A stretch of 64,000 bases of DNA, from assembly GCF_030690725.1 (NCBI RefSeq), contig NZ_JAUYGD010000051.1, positions 31,133-95,132 of the forward strand, given 5' to 3'. Of this stretch, positions 37,412-47,041 are shown piece by piece. How positions within the stretch are numbered: position 1 is the first letter of the stretch; every line of letters begins with the position of its first letter. Origin of the DNA: Pseudomonas sp. (GTDB taxonomy: Bacteria; Pseudomonadota; Gammaproteobacteria; Pseudomonadales; Pseudomonadaceae). The position numbers were made by a program, and so were the translations under genes. The notes below the pieces were generated by a model. The model did no database searches and was not told the DNA's origin. It saw only the letters and a program-made list of their open reading frames with translations.

Positions 37412-37975
37412 TTAGCGTGGTGGGTATTGGCTTAGCACTTCGGCGACCGTACTGCGTATCGCTGCCTCGCGCTCGCTGGGGTTGGGTTGGCGGCTGCGCA
37501 GTACCTGTTCGGCGCTGCCGCGCCAGACCAGCTTGCCGTCCTTGCTGTCGAGCAGGTCGATCTGCAGGGTGCCGACCTGATAATCCAGGGTGCGGGTTTC
37601 CACATAACTCGGGCCACCCCAGAAGCCGCCGCGCCACGGGTCGCCCCAGGCTCCGCCAAAGTGGGTGCTGACCTGCTGCTGGCGGTTGTCGACGATCATC
37701 CACACCTGCACCTTGAGATCGCCCGGGGTATTTGCCGCTGCTGCGCGCAGGCCACGCTGGTCGAGCTGCTCGCTGACGGCGCTGCGGATGCGCTGGCCGG
37801 TGAGGTCGCTGTTGATGCGCGGGTCATCGGGTTTGTATTGCACGGCGGGCTCCTGCCAGCTCCAGCTGCGGTAGGCGGCAAAATCGCGGTTGGGATCGAA
37901 GTCGCGTTCCAGTTGCGGCGTCTGGCAGGCGCTGAGGATCAGCAGCAGGGGCAGTAACAGCAGTGATGCACGCAT
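37412..37975 (-). CDS. DUF4136 lipoprotein, second of tandem pair
   Basis: 187 residues. Lipoprotein signal LLLILSAC with Cys followed by Gln, fitting outer-membrane sorting. The DUF4136 region starts FDPNRDFAAYRSWSW and continues through LTGQRIRSAVSEQLDQRGLR to VGTLQIDLLDSKDGKLVWRGSA. Function unknown. ATG at 37975 is chosen because it starts the signal peptide; an upstream ATG at 37999 would add eight residues. Weak similarity to the preceding gene product shows the two are old paralogues. Confidence 0.9.
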   Translation of the reverse strand: MRASLLLLPLLLILSACQTPQLERDFDPNRDFAAYRSWSWQEPAVQYKPDDPRINSDLTGQRIRSAVSEQLDQRGLRAAAANTPGDLKVQVWMIVDNRQQQVSTHFGGAWGDPWRGGFWGGPSYVETRTLDYQVGTLQIDLLDSKDGKLVWRGSAEQVLRSRQPNPSEREAAIRSTVAEVLSQYPPR

Positions 37976-37999
37976 GGGTGCTCTCCTCGGGTTCAGCAA

Positions 38000-38593
38000 T
38001 CAGTTTGGCGGGTACGCCGCCAGGGCCTGTTGTACCGCATTGCGCAGCGCGGCGGCGCGTTCACTCTGGCTACCGCTGCTAAGGGCCTCGGCGTGGCCGC
38101 TCCAGATCGGTTGGCCATCCTGGCCGTCGAACAGTTCGATGCGCACCACCATGACTTCTTCGGTATAGCTGCGCACCAGCGGCGCGCTGCCCCACATCCC
38201 GTAGTTATCGCCATAACGACTATGACCGTAATGGCTGCCGTAGCGTTCGGTAACCTGGCGCAGGCGTTGCTCCAGGCGCAGCTCGGCGCTGACCTTGAGG
38301 TCGCTGGTTTTGCCGGCGCGATGTGGGCGCAGGCCGCGTTGGTCGAGGGCGTTGCTCAGGGCTTCCTGCACCTGCTCGGAGCTGGCCCAGGCGCTGCCAG
38401 CCGGTAGCTGCTGCCAGCTCCAGGTACGGTAGCGGGCGAAGTCGCGCGGCGCCGCCGGGTAGGCACTGCGGTCCAGTTGTTGCGGCGAATGAGCGGGGGC
38501 CGGCGGCAGTGGTTTGCTGTCGGCGATATAGGGATTCTGGCTCTGGCAGGCGGTGAGGCTGGTCAGGAGCAGTAGTGCGCCAAGTCGTTTCAT
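38000..38593 (-). CDS. DUF4136 lipoprotein, first of tandem pair
   Basis: 197 residues. MKRLGALLLLTSLTAC is a lipoprotein signal with Cys followed by Gln. The DUF4136 domain begins DFARYRTWSWQQLPAG and includes VQEALSNALDQRGLR and VMVVRIELFDGQDGQPIWSGHA. A His/Tyr/Gly-rich stretch (about residues 124-140) lies in the middle. GGAGG is 11 bases before the ATG. The open frame extends 67 codons upstream into cmoM but without a signal peptide, so that start is rejected. Confidence 0.9.
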   Translation of the reverse strand: MKRLGALLLLTSLTACQSQNPYIADSKPLPPAPAHSPQQLDRSAYPAAPRDFARYRTWSWQQLPAGSAWASSEQVQEALSNALDQRGLRPHRAGKTSDLKVSAELRLEQRLRQVTERYGSHYGHSRYGDNYGMWGSAPLVRSYTEEVMVVRIELFDGQDGQPIWSGHAEALSSGSQSERAAALRNAVQQALAAYPPN

Positions 38594-38622
38594 CGCGTTG
38601 CATGCCTCCAGTGCCATGGCTG

Positions 38623-39372
38623 TCAGCGTGGCCGGCAGATCCAGTGCAGATAACGGCCCAGCCCGGCAAAACTGGGGTGGCGGCGGTAGGCCAGCTCCAA
38701 TTCCAGCAGGTCGAGCAGCTCGGCCTTGGCCTGGAAGGGTTGCGGCATATAGTCGTGAAACACCCGTACGCCACTCTGGCTTTCGACCTGCCAATTAGCC
38801 TCAAGTTGCGCCGCCAGCTCGCGCGGATCAAGTGGCATCTGCGGGGTCAGACTCTGTTTTTCCCCGGCGAACTCGGCCTTGCGAAGTTTGCGGAAGTGGC
38901 CCTTGAGCAGGTTGCGGTAGATCAGCGCGTCCTTGTTGTAGAACGCCAGCGACAACCAGCCGCCGGGTGCGCACAGCTGGTGCAGCACCGGCAGGATGCT
39001 GTGCGGTTCTGCCAGCCATTCCAGTACCGCGTGGCAGATCACCAGGTCATAGGGTTGATCAAGTTGGCCGAGTAGATCCTGCCAGGGCGCCTGGATAAAG
39101 GTGGCGTCTTGGCCGGCGGCAGCAAAGCGCTCGCGGGCGCCATTGAGCATCGGTTCGGCGGGTTCCGTCAGCGTCACCTGGTGGCCGCGTTCGGCCAGCC
39201 AGAGCGACATATGACCAAGGCCTGCGCCAATATCAAGTACCCGCAGCGGGCGCTCGGGCAGGGTTTCGGCCAGGTCAGCCTGGAGTACGGCCAGGCGAAT
39301 CGCGCCCTTGGCGCCGCCATAGATCTTCTCGGCGAAGCGCGTGGCTAACTCGTCGAAGTGCCGGTCAGTCAT
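38623..39372 (-). CDS. cmoM: tRNA 5-carboxymethoxyuridine methyltransferase
   Basis: 249-residue SAM methyltransferase of the SmtA/CmoM family, which methylates cmo5U at the tRNA wobble base to mcmo5U. The N-terminus has the family signature HFDELATRFAEKIYGGAKGAIRLAVLQADL; the SAM loop is VLDIGAGLGHMSL at about 45-57, then LTEPAEPML and ICHAVLEWL. The length matches CmoM. It overlaps the mazG-like gene by four bases. CmoB or CmoA genes are not in the window. Confidence 0.93.
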   Translation of the reverse strand: MTDRHFDELATRFAEKIYGGAKGAIRLAVLQADLAETLPERPLRVLDIGAGLGHMSLWLAERGHQVTLTEPAEPMLNGARERFAAAGQDATFIQAPWQDLLGQLDQPYDLVICHAVLEWLAEPHSILPVLHQLCAPGGWLSLAFYNKDALIYRNLLKGHFRKLRKAEFAGEKQSLTPQMPLDPRELAAQLEANWQVESQSGVRVFHDYMPQPFQAKAELLDLLELELAYRRHPSFAGLGRYLHWICRPR

Positions 39373-39683
39373 GGCGCCTCTCCGAGAAAGCGCCGTTCAT
39401 TGTCTGCCAGCTTGGCGCGCACCACCTGCTCCATATCCAGGCCCAGCTCGCCGCACAGCAACACCAGATAAAGCACGATATCGCCGATTTCCTGACCGGC
39501 ATGGGTGAGTTGCTCGGCGGGTAGCTGGCGTGACTGCGCCTCGGTCAGCCACTGGAATATTTCCACCAGCTCGGCCATTTCCACGCTGGCGGCCATGGCC
39601 AGGTTCTTCGGGCTGTGGAATGGCCGCCAGTCGTTGCGATCACGAATGGCGTGCATGCGGGTGGTCAGTTCGGCGAGGTTCAT
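39369..39683 (-). CDS. MazG-like nucleotide pyrophosphohydrolase
   Basis: 104 residues with the all-alpha NTP pyrophosphatase pattern: SPKNLAMAASVEMAELVEIFQWL holds the EExxE-type metal-binding acids (here E-M-A-E-L), then QEIGDIVLYLVLLCGELGLDM supplies the ExxD. Such RS21-C6-like enzymes hydrolyse dCTP and similar nucleotides. ATG at 39683 is chosen over an upstream codon at 39737 because the family starts there. Coupled to cmoM by a four-base overlap; it heads the operon. Confidence 0.9.
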   Translation of the reverse strand: MNLAELTTRMHAIRDRNDWRPFHSPKNLAMAASVEMAELVEIFQWLTEAQSRQLPAEQLTHAGQEIGDIVLYLVLLCGELGLDMEQVVRAKLADNERRFLGEAP

Positions 39684-39788
39684 CGGGTGCTCCAGCAAAG
39701 AGGAGCATAGCTTCGAGGGTTCATCTGCACTGTGCAAGCAGCTGCCGGGTAGTTACCGGCAGCCGTCTGCTTTATTTCAGGCGAGATT

Positions 39789-40643
39789 TCATTCGAGTGG
39801 CCGCCAGCTGCCGCTCATATGCACCAGCTCATCCTGGCCGAGCAGGCTGAACTGACCATTGCTGGCCGGCTCGCTGGCCAGTAAGCGCACCTCGGCCGGC
39901 AGCAGCACGGGTTTCTGGAAGCGCACACTCACTTCATAACCGGCAGCTGGCAGGCGCGCGCCCAGTTCGGCCAGGGCGCGGCCCTTGTTCCACAGGCCGT
40001 GAGCAATGGCGCGGGGGAAGCCGAACAGCTTGGCGGTGGCGGCAAACAGATGGATCGGGTTGTAGTCGCCAGCGATGCGCGCGTAGCGCCGGCCGATATC
40101 TGCGGGGGCGCGCCAGTGCGCCAGGGTGGTCTGGGTAAGCGTGGTTTCGGCTGCGCGTTCGGCCGGCTTGCCGTCCAGACGCAGGGCGCGGCAGAGGATG
40201 CGGCTATCGCCTTCCCAGAGCAGGCCGAGCTGGTCATGCAGTTGGGTGATCAGGCTGAAGGTCGCGCCCTTGTCGTGGGGCTGCAGGTTCTGCACCTGCA
40301 CGCTGACGGTGAACGGCCCGAGGCCGCCGAGCGGGCGCAGCACGCGGATATGGTTTTCCAGATGCACCAGACCGAGCAGTGGGAAGGGGAAGCGCTTGTC
40401 GGTGAGCAGCTGCATTTGCAGGGCAAACGCCAGAATATGCGGGTAGGGTGCGGGCAGCAGATGATCATCGCTAAATCCGCAGATCTGCCGATAGCGCGCC
40501 AGGTGCTTGGGGTCGACCGTGACCTGGCAGCGCACGCCCAGCTCGGGCAGGCTGCGGCCGGTCACGCGCCGGCGCATGGCTGCGCGCAGAAATAGAGCGG
40601 GTAAGGCAGGTGGTGCGGGCAGTTCGAGCCAGTCGATGGCCAT
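39789..40643 (-). CDS. MaoC-like (R)-hydratase/dehydratase domain protein
   Basis: 284 residues with two hot-dog folds; the C-terminal one has the hydratase-2 motif YARIAGDYNPIHLFAATAKLFGFPRAIAHGLW with the catalytic Asp and His. Substrate is probably a 2-enoyl-CoA or related acyl-thioester. It is divergent from an AraC regulator across 181 bp that contains a 7-bp inverted repeat, so it may be controlled by that protein. Confidence 0.9.
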   Translation of the reverse strand: MAIDWLELPAPPALPALFLRAAMRRRVTGRSLPELGVRCQVTVDPKHLARYRQICGFSDDHLLPAPYPHILAFALQMQLLTDKRFPFPLLGLVHLENHIRVLRPLGGLGPFTVSVQVQNLQPHDKGATFSLITQLHDQLGLLWEGDSRILCRALRLDGKPAERAAETTLTQTTLAHWRAPADIGRRYARIAGDYNPIHLFAATAKLFGFPRAIAHGLWNKGRALAELGARLPAAGYEVSVRFQKPVLLPAEVRLLASEPASNGQFSLLGQDELVHMSGSWRPLE

Positions 40644-40735
40644 GGGCTAACTCCTCAGATCGGTGGCAGCAGCTTAGTCGGCTACCCACGCCATGCATTG
40701 GCCGTATCGCCTCGCTGTGCGGCGGGCCAGTCAAT

Positions 40736-40767
40736 CGCTCAACCGCGCGCGATTCACGCCTTGAGCG
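40736..40767. promoter_or_regulatory. Inverted repeat between the MaoC and AraC genes
   Basis: CGCTCAA (40736-40742) and TTGAGCG (40761-40767) are perfect inverted copies with an 18-base spacer, centred in the divergent region. Candidate operator; unproven. Confidence 0.35.
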
Positions 40768-40824
40768 CGGGGCCTAAAGCTGCCTAAGATGGCCGCGCCT
40801 CGCAAACAATAAGAACTCTTCAAT

Positions 40825-41817
40825 ATGCGTGACCTGACTGACGACGTGGCGCTGATGCGCCCGGTGATCGACGCCTTGCGTGCCAGCGGTACCGACCCCG
40901 ATCGAGTGCTGGCGCGCGTTGGCCTGCCGCCTGGTGGCTTACCTGCCGGGCGCTTTCCTCATGCGGCCCAGGCACTGTTCTGGAAAGCCGCCATCGATGA
41001 ATGCGGCGAAGAGCATGTCGGCCTTTACCTGGCCCAGCACCTGCCGGCATTCCACGGCCTGCTGCTGGAATACCTGTTCCTTTCCAGTGAAACCTTCGGC
41101 GAAGGCCTGCGTCATGTCCTGCGCTATGTGCGCCTGCTCTCCGACACCCTGAATGCCAAGCTGGACGTGCAGGGCGAGCGCGCGGTGCTGGTGCTCGGGC
41201 TGATTCCCGGTACGCCGCGACATTTCCCGGAAATGCTCGCCGGTGCGGTAATTCGCCTGTTTGATGCGCTGACCGAAGGCGATTTCACCCCCCACGAAGT
41301 GCAGTTTATGCATGCAGAAGGTGCTCCAGCCGAGCGTTATCAGCAGGTCTACGGCTGCCCGGCGCAACTGGGCGGCGAGCGTTACGCGCTGGTGTTCAAT
41401 GCCTCGGTGCTGGACAAGACCTCACGGCACGCCGCGCCGGAACTGCTGCGCATGCACGAGTCGCTGGCGCGCCGTCAGTTGGCCGAAGTCGAGCGGCTGG
41501 ATCTGGTGCGCAAGGTGCGTGAATTGATCGGCGAGTTGCTGGTCGACAGCGGCGCCACCCTGGAGCAGGTCGCGGCGCGGCTGAATATGCCGGCGCGGCG
41601 GCTGCGCGAGCGTCTGGCCATGGCGGGGGTGCGCTTCAACGACCTGGTCACCGACTACCGTTGCCGCTTGGCCAAGGATCTGTTGCTCAATACAGACGAG
41701 CGCATCGAAGTGATAGTCGAGCGCACCGGCTTCTCCGAGCCGAGTACCTTTTACCGCGCCTTCAAACGCTGGGTCGGCGAAACTCCAGTTGAGTTTCGCA
41801 AGCGCGGGAAAAGTTAA
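40825..41817 (+). CDS. AraC-family transcriptional regulator (OruR/OliR-like)
   Basis: 330 residues: an N-terminal arabinose-binding-like (PF12625 type) domain about 15-200 and a C-terminal double HTH about 230-328, ending RTGFSEPSTFYRAFKRWVGETPVEFRKRG. This layout is common in pseudomonad regulators of amino-acid, quaternary-amine or fatty-acid genes. It is divergent from the MaoC-like gene. Ligand unknown. Confidence 0.92.
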   Translation: MRDLTDDVALMRPVIDALRASGTDPDRVLARVGLPPGGLPAGRFPHAAQALFWKAAIDECGEEHVGLYLAQHLPAFHGLLLEYLFLSSETFGEGLRHVLRYVRLLSDTLNAKLDVQGERAVLVLGLIPGTPRHFPEMLAGAVIRLFDALTEGDFTPHEVQFMHAEGAPAERYQQVYGCPAQLGGERYALVFNASVLDKTSRHAAPELLRMHESLARRQLAEVERLDLVRKVRELIGELLVDSGATLEQVAARLNMPARRLRERLAMAGVRFNDLVTDYRCRLAKDLLLNTDERIEVIVERTGFSEPSTFYRAFKRWVGETPVEFRKRGKS

Positions 41818-41823
41818 GGGTTG

Positions 41824-42594
41824 CTACTGGGCGAAATAGGTCGCCCAGAAGTAATAGAGCGTCATCCCGCTGCCCACGCTGATCACCAGCAGGCGCAGTA
41901 ACTTGGCCGGCAAACGCTGGCCCAGCGCGCCGCCGACATAGCCGCCCACGGTGGCGCCCACCAGCAGAATCACCAGCTCATACCAACTGACTCGGCCGGC
42001 GATGATAAAGGTCGCCGTGGCGACGCTGTAGATCACCGCGGAAATCAGGTTCTTCAGGGCGTTGGCGCGGGCCAGCGGGTGCCCTTCGATGGAAAACGCC
42101 GCCAGTTGCAGAATGCCCATGCCGGCGCCGAAGTAGCCGCCATAGATCGATACGCCAATATGCGCGCCTAGCGACAGCGGGCCGTGCGGTGGTTGTGCAG
42201 TCTCGGCACGGCGGGCGGCCAACCAGCGACTCAGCCAGGGGCTGGCGGCAAACAGCACGGTGGCGGCCAGCAGCAGCCAGGGAATCAGCTTGGCAAACAC
42301 CGCATCGCCGCCAACCAGCAGCAACAGCCCGCCCAGCAGCCCACCCGCCAGCCCGGCCGCCAGCAACGGCAGCAAATAGCGCCCCAATGGCCGCAACGAA
42401 TCCCGCGCAGCCCAGGCCCCAGCCAGGCTAGCCGGCCACAGTGCCACGGCATTGGTGGCGTTGGCCGTTACCGGCGGCAGCCCCGCGGCGAGCAGTGCTG
42501 GAAAGGAGAAGAAGGTGCCGCCACCGGCCAGGGCATTCATCCCGCCGGCAGCAAAACCGGCAAGGACCAGCAGCAGTAGATCAGGCACTGACAT
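41824..42594 (-). CDS. TSUP family permease (TauE/SafE)
   Basis: 256 residues with about seven to eight membrane segments and the TauE/SafE pattern: GFAAGGMNALAGGGTFFSFPALLAAGLPPVTANATNAVALWP at the N-terminus and GGYFGAGMGI in the middle. Exports sulphite, sulphoacetate or similar anions by family. Convergent with the AraC gene (six bases between stops). It follows wspR by 113 bp and is not clearly part of the Wsp operon. Confidence 0.9.
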   Translation of the reverse strand: MSVPDLLLLVLAGFAAGGMNALAGGGTFFSFPALLAAGLPPVTANATNAVALWPASLAGAWAARDSLRPLGRYLLPLLAAGLAGGLLGGLLLLVGGDAVFAKLIPWLLLAATVLFAASPWLSRWLAARRAETAQPPHGPLSLGAHIGVSIYGGYFGAGMGILQLAAFSIEGHPLARANALKNLISAVIYSVATATFIIAGRVSWYELVILLVGATVGGYVGGALGQRLPAKLLRLLVISVGSGMTLYYFWATYFAQ

Positions 42595-42707
42595 GGGCTT
42601 CGTTCGTCGAGATAAAGGCGTGAGGATAATGCCGGGTTCGTGGGCTGGCCAAGTTCGACCAAGGTCCCGTTCCGCCGAGGCGATGTATCTGTCGGCGGTA
42701 CGCAGGC

Positions 42708-43730
42708 TCAGTCGTGGTTCGGCGCTATTGCGACCTGGTTGCGGCCGCTGTGTTTGGCCAGATAAAGGCCTTCATCCGCTTTGACGACCAATTTTGTCGC
42801 GTCTTCTTCTTCGCTGGGTTTGAGGGTGGCGATGCCAATGCTTACGCTGATGCACGAGCCGGGTTGCGGTAGCTCGTGGGGGATGCCCAGTGCTTCAATG
42901 GCGCGGCGTACCTTTTCCGCTTGCAGGCGGGCGCCACCGGAAGCGGTGCCAGGCATGACCACGGCGAATTCTTCACCCCCATAGCGGGCGGCGAGGTCGG
43001 CGGCACGGGTGCAGCTGGTACGCAACGCCTCGCCAACCTGGCGCAGCACATCGTCGCCGGCAACATGCCCATGCTGGTCGTTGTAGGCCTTGAAGTAATC
43101 GACGTCGATCATCAGCAGTGACAGCTCGCTGTTATCACGCTGGGCACGGTGCCACTCGACTTCGATGTACTCGTCCAGGTAGCGGCGGTTGGCCAGGCCG
43201 GTGAGGCCGTCGGACTTGATCAGGCGCTGCAGTACCAGGTTGGTATCGAGCAGCTGTTGCTGGCTTTCGCGCAGGGCGCGGTAGGCTTCGTCGCGCTGCA
43301 GCAGGGTCAGGTAGGAGCGCGAGTGGTAGCGAATGCGCGCCAGTAGTTCGATGACATCCGGCAACTTCACCAGGTAGTCGTTGGCCCCGGCGGTGAAGGC
43401 GGCGCTCTTGACCTTGGGGTCTTCCTTGGTCGACAGCACGATGATCGGTACATCACGCAACCCAGGTGCGCTGCGGTACTGGCTGAGCAGGTCTAGGCCG
43501 TCGATGCCAGGCATGATCAGATCCTGCAGGATCACCGTGGGTTTGATTTGTTGCGCCAGGTGCAGGGCTTGGTGCGGGTCCGAGCAGAAGTGGAAGTCGA
43601 TATCACTTTCTTCACCCAGTGCACGCCGTACGGCCTCACCGATCATGGCCTGGTCATCAACCAGCAGCACCATCATCGAATAGTCGGGTAGCCCTTGAGG
43701 AAGATAGGGATGCTCTTTAGGCCGTTGCAT
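42708..43730 (-). CDS. wspR: WspR response regulator, diguanylate cyclase
   Basis: 340 residues: receiver domain (about 18-140; phospho-Asp in [13 protein letters not shown]) joined by a helical stalk to a GGDEF domain (about 175-335) with GGEEF and an inhibitory RxxD (RAAD) five residues before. Phosphorylated by WspE, it oligomerises and makes cyclic di-GMP, raising exopolysaccharide and biofilm. It is the last gene of the complete wsp cluster, 57 bp after wspF. Confidence 0.96.
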   Translation of the reverse strand: MQRPKEHPYLPQGLPDYSMMVLLVDDQAMIGEAVRRALGEESDIDFHFCSDPHQALHLAQQIKPTVILQDLIMPGIDGLDLLSQYRSAPGLRDVPIIVLSTKEDPKVKSAAFTAGANDYLVKLPDVIELLARIRYHSRSYLTLLQRDEAYRALRESQQQLLDTNLVLQRLIKSDGLTGLANRRYLDEYIEVEWHRAQRDNSELSLLMIDVDYFKAYNDQHGHVAGDDVLRQVGEALRTSCTRAADLAARYGGEEFAVVMPGTASGGARLQAEKVRRAIEALGIPHELPQPGSCISVSIGIATLKPSEEEDATKLVVKADEGLYLAKHSGRNQVAIAPNHD

Positions 43731-43787
43731 GACAAGACTCCGTCAGGTACTTCATAGAATGCCGGCAGAATGCTAGCGGTGGATGCA

Positions 43788-44792
43788 TCAACTCAAGCGC
43801 TTAATCAGGCGCGGTGCAATTTTCTCCAGCGGCAGAATCTCTACGGCGGCGTCCAATGCGGCGGCGGCCTTGGGCATTCCGTAGACCGCGCAGCTGGCCT
43901 GATCCTGAGCGATGGTATGGAAGCCCCGCTCACGCATCTGTTTGAGCCCGCGCGCGCCATCGCGGCCCATGCCGGTCAGTAAAACGCCGACGGCTTCACC
44001 CTGGCAGTGCGTGGCCACGCTGTTGAAGAATACATCTATGGAGGGGCGGTAGACCTGATCGGTTGGCTCCAGGCGGTATACCAGCCGGCTATCGGAGGTG
44101 AGGCACAGGTGGTTATTGGTGCCGGCCAGCAACACCTCGCCGGGCTTTATTGTTTCGCCTTCCTGGGCCAGGCGCACGGGCATGTGCGACTCGCTGGCCA
44201 ACCACTGCGCCATACCGGCGGCAAATATTTCGTCGACGTGCTGCACCAGGACGATGGCTGCAGGGAAATCGGCGGGGATATTTTTCAGCAGCTCGACCAG
44301 CGCTGCCGGCCCGCCGGCCGAGGCGCCGATGGCCACCAGGCGTTGGCCACGGCTGCCGGTTGATTTGGCGGGCGGGGTGGGGGCGCTGCGTGAGGTCTTA
44401 TGGCCAATCATCCAGGCAATGTTGTGAATCTTGCGGCGAATAAGGATGCCATCCAGCTGATGCTGCGGGCCTAGTGACGGCACGGCGACTACGTCCAGTG
44501 CGCCCGCGCCCATGGCATCAAATACCCGGGTCATGTTGCGTTCGACATCAGCGGTGACGACCAGGATGGCGCAGGGCGTATCGCGCATAATCCGCCGGGT
44601 GGCTTCTACGCCGTCCATGCCGGGCATCAGCATGTCCATCAGCAGCAGGTCCGGGTGATCTTCCCGGCACAGGCGCACGGCCTCCTCGCCATTCTCGGCC
44701 ACCCAGATCAACTGGTACTGCGGCTCGACAGCCAAGGCCCGGCGCAATGCTTCAACGGCCAGGGGCGTGTCGTTGGCAATGGCAATCCTCAT
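43788..44792 (-). CDS. wspF: WspF, CheB-type methylesterase
   Basis: 334 residues: receiver (phospho-Asp in LLLMDMLMPGMDG) and CheB methylesterase with catalytic Ser in GASAGGPAAL, His in VQHVDE and Asp in TGMGRDGARG. It removes methyl groups from WspA and so resets signalling; loss of WspF locks WspR on and gives wrinkly colonies in pseudomonads. The start overlaps wspE by four bases. Confidence 0.96.
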   Translation of the reverse strand: MRIAIANDTPLAVEALRRALAVEPQYQLIWVAENGEEAVRLCREDHPDLLLMDMLMPGMDGVEATRRIMRDTPCAILVVTADVERNMTRVFDAMGAGALDVVAVPSLGPQHQLDGILIRRKIHNIAWMIGHKTSRSAPTPPAKSTGSRGQRLVAIGASAGGPAALVELLKNIPADFPAAIVLVQHVDEIFAAGMAQWLASESHMPVRLAQEGETIKPGEVLLAGTNNHLCLTSDSRLVYRLEPTDQVYRPSIDVFFNSVATHCQGEAVGVLLTGMGRDGARGLKQMRERGFHTIAQDQASCAVYGMPKAAAALDAAVEILPLEKIAPRLIKRLS

Positions 44793-47041
44793 TCGCGGGC
44801 CTCTCCGATCAAGGTCTGTACGGCATCGAGCAGCGCTTCGTCATGGAAACTGGCCTTGGCCAGGTAGTAGTCCGCCCCGGCCTCCAGGCCTTTGCGACGG
44901 TCTTCTTCGCGGTCCTTGTAGGACACCACCATCACTGGCAGCGCGCGCAGGCGAGGGTCCTGGCGCACCAGGCTGACCAGCTCGATACCGTCCATGCGTG
45001 GCATGTCGATATCGGTGATCAGCAGATCGAAGTGGCCCGCGCGCAGTGCGTTCCAGCCGTCCATGCCGTCGACGGCCACCTCGACCTGATAGCCGCGGCT
45101 GAGCAGCAGTTTGCGCTCCAGCTCGCGCACGGTAAGCGAGTCATCCACCACCAGTACGCGTTTGCTGCTGACCTGACGGGTACTGCCGCTGTGGTCGACG
45201 CGTTCCAGGTGGCCGCCACCAAGCAGCTTGCCTACTGAGTTGAGCACATCGTCGACATCCAGAATCAGCACGGGGGTGCCGTCGTGGAGCAGGGCCCCGG
45301 CGGCCACATCGCGGATTTTGCCCAGGCGTGGGTCCAGTGGCATCAACACCAGGGTGAATTCGCCGATAAAACGCTCGACGGCCAGGCCGTGGCAACGCTC
45401 GCGGTCACGGATCATCACAATGGGAATGTCGGCCTCGTCGCTTTTCTGCTCCGGTCGTTGCAGCAGTTGGGCGGCTGAGAGCAGGCCGATATGTTCATCT
45501 TCGAGCCAGAAGTGCTGACGCCCTTCGAGGTGGACAATGGCGTCGCGCTGCAGGCGCAGCATGCGTTCGATCTGCGCCAGGGGGAAGGCATAGGCCTCGC
45601 CACCAATACTCACCACCAGTGCGCGGACTACCGACAGGGTCAGCGGCAACTCGATATGGAACAGGCTGCCTTCGCCATGGCGCTGTTGCAGGCGCACATT
45701 GCCGCGCATACGGCGGATTTCGTGCTGCACCACATCCAGACCGACGCCGCGTCCGGACACTTCAGTGACCTGCTGACTCATGCTGAAGCCGGGCAGAAAG
45801 AGGAAGGTCAGCAGCTCTTCTTCGCTCATCTGCTCCACTTGCTCGGCGGAGGTAAAACGCCGCTCGATCACCGCTTGGCGAACGCGCTCAAGGTCGACGC
45901 CGCCGCCGTCATCGCTGACTTCAAGTACCAGCATATTGGCGTGATGACGGGCCTTCAGGCGGATGGTGCCTTCTTCGGGTTTGCCCTTGCGTACGCGCAG
46001 TGCCGGCGGCTCGATGCCATGGTCGACCGCATTGCGCAGCAGGTGGGTTAGTGGTGCTTCCAGGCGTTCGAGAATATCGCGATCGACCTGGGTGTGTTCG
46101 CCTTCAACCTCCAGCAGCACCTGTTTGCCCAGCGAACGACCCAAGTCGCGCAACATGCGGGCCTGGCCGACCAGCACGTCGGCGAACGGGCGCATGCGTG
46201 AGGCCAGGGCCAGGTCATAGAGTTGTTGGGTACGCTGGCCGCCATGCCAGGCGAAGTCGTCGAACAGTGCCTGATGGCTCTGCAGTTGCTGCTGACACTC
46301 CATCAGCAAATGGCGGCCTTCGTTAAGCAGGGTTTCTATTGCCGCGGAGGTCGGGATGCCGAGCAGCTGTTCGCGCAGGCTTTCGTAGGTACGCCGTGCC
46401 GCTGCCTGTTGGCGCTTGAGGCGGTGCAGCGAGTCGCTCAGTGGCTTGATGCGCTGGAATTCCACCAGCGATTTGCCTGATAAATCGATCAGGTGATCAA
46501 AGCGTTCCGCCGAGACGCGCAATACCCGGCTGCGTTCTTCGCTCGCCGGCTCAGGCGCTGGCGTCGTGGTGTCAGGCTGCGGCGCGGCAGGTGGCTCGGC
46601 AGGTTGAGCCTCTGCGGGTGTTGCCGGCTGCTCGCGCAGGGCCGGAACGGCGGCCCCGAGTAGCGCCTGCATGCGTGAGGTGACCTGTTTGACGCGGGGT
46701 TCGAGCTCGGCTTCGGGCAGTGCCTGGCCAATCCGTAGCAGCAGGTCGGAGCCCTGCAGCAAAGCGTCGATATGGTCGGGCAGCAGGCGCAGCAGGCCTT
46801 CCTGGGCGGCCACCAGCAGGTCTTCCATGGCATGGGCCACTTGCACGCCGCTGTCCAGGCCGACAATCCGCGAGGCGCCCTTGAGCGAGTGGGCGGCGCG
46901 CATGCAGGCTTCCAGTTGGCCGGTGTTGACCGGGTCGCGCTCAAGGATCAGCAGGCCGGTATCCAGCACCTGCTTCTGTGCTTCCGCCTCCATGCGGAAC
47001 AGCTCAAGCAATGACGCATCACGCATCTGATCCGGGGTCAT
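44789..47041 (-). CDS. wspE: WspE, hybrid CheA-type histidine kinase
   Basis: 750 residues: HPt (about 5-110, phospho-His in AAHSLKGASRIVG), a Pro/Ala-rich linker, dimerisation and ATPase domains (LRNAVDHGIEPPALR, SDDGGGVDL, GRGVGLDVV), CheW-like domain, and a C-terminal receiver (about 625-745; phospho-Asp in LLITDIDMPRMDGIE). It phosphorylates WspR and WspF in response to WspA. Overlaps wspD and wspF by four bases each. Confidence 0.96.
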   Translation of the reverse strand: MTPDQMRDASLLELFRMEAEAQKQVLDTGLLILERDPVNTGQLEACMRAAHSLKGASRIVGLDSGVQVAHAMEDLLVAAQEGLLRLLPDHIDALLQGSDLLLRIGQALPEAELEPRVKQVTSRMQALLGAAVPALREQPATPAEAQPAEPPAAPQPDTTTPAPEPASEERSRVLRVSAERFDHLIDLSGKSLVEFQRIKPLSDSLHRLKRQQAAARRTYESLREQLLGIPTSAAIETLLNEGRHLLMECQQQLQSHQALFDDFAWHGGQRTQQLYDLALASRMRPFADVLVGQARMLRDLGRSLGKQVLLEVEGEHTQVDRDILERLEAPLTHLLRNAVDHGIEPPALRVRKGKPEEGTIRLKARHHANMLVLEVSDDGGGVDLERVRQAVIERRFTSAEQVEQMSEEELLTFLFLPGFSMSQQVTEVSGRGVGLDVVQHEIRRMRGNVRLQQRHGEGSLFHIELPLTLSVVRALVVSIGGEAYAFPLAQIERMLRLQRDAIVHLEGRQHFWLEDEHIGLLSAAQLLQRPEQKSDEADIPIVMIRDRERCHGLAVERFIGEFTLVLMPLDPRLGKIRDVAAGALLHDGTPVLILDVDDVLNSVGKLLGGGHLERVDHSGSTRQVSSKRVLVVDDSLTVRELERKLLLSRGYQVEVAVDGMDGWNALRAGHFDLLITDIDMPRMDGIELVSLVRQDPRLRALPVMVVSYKDREEDRRKGLEAGADYYLAKASFHDEALLDAVQTLIGEARE

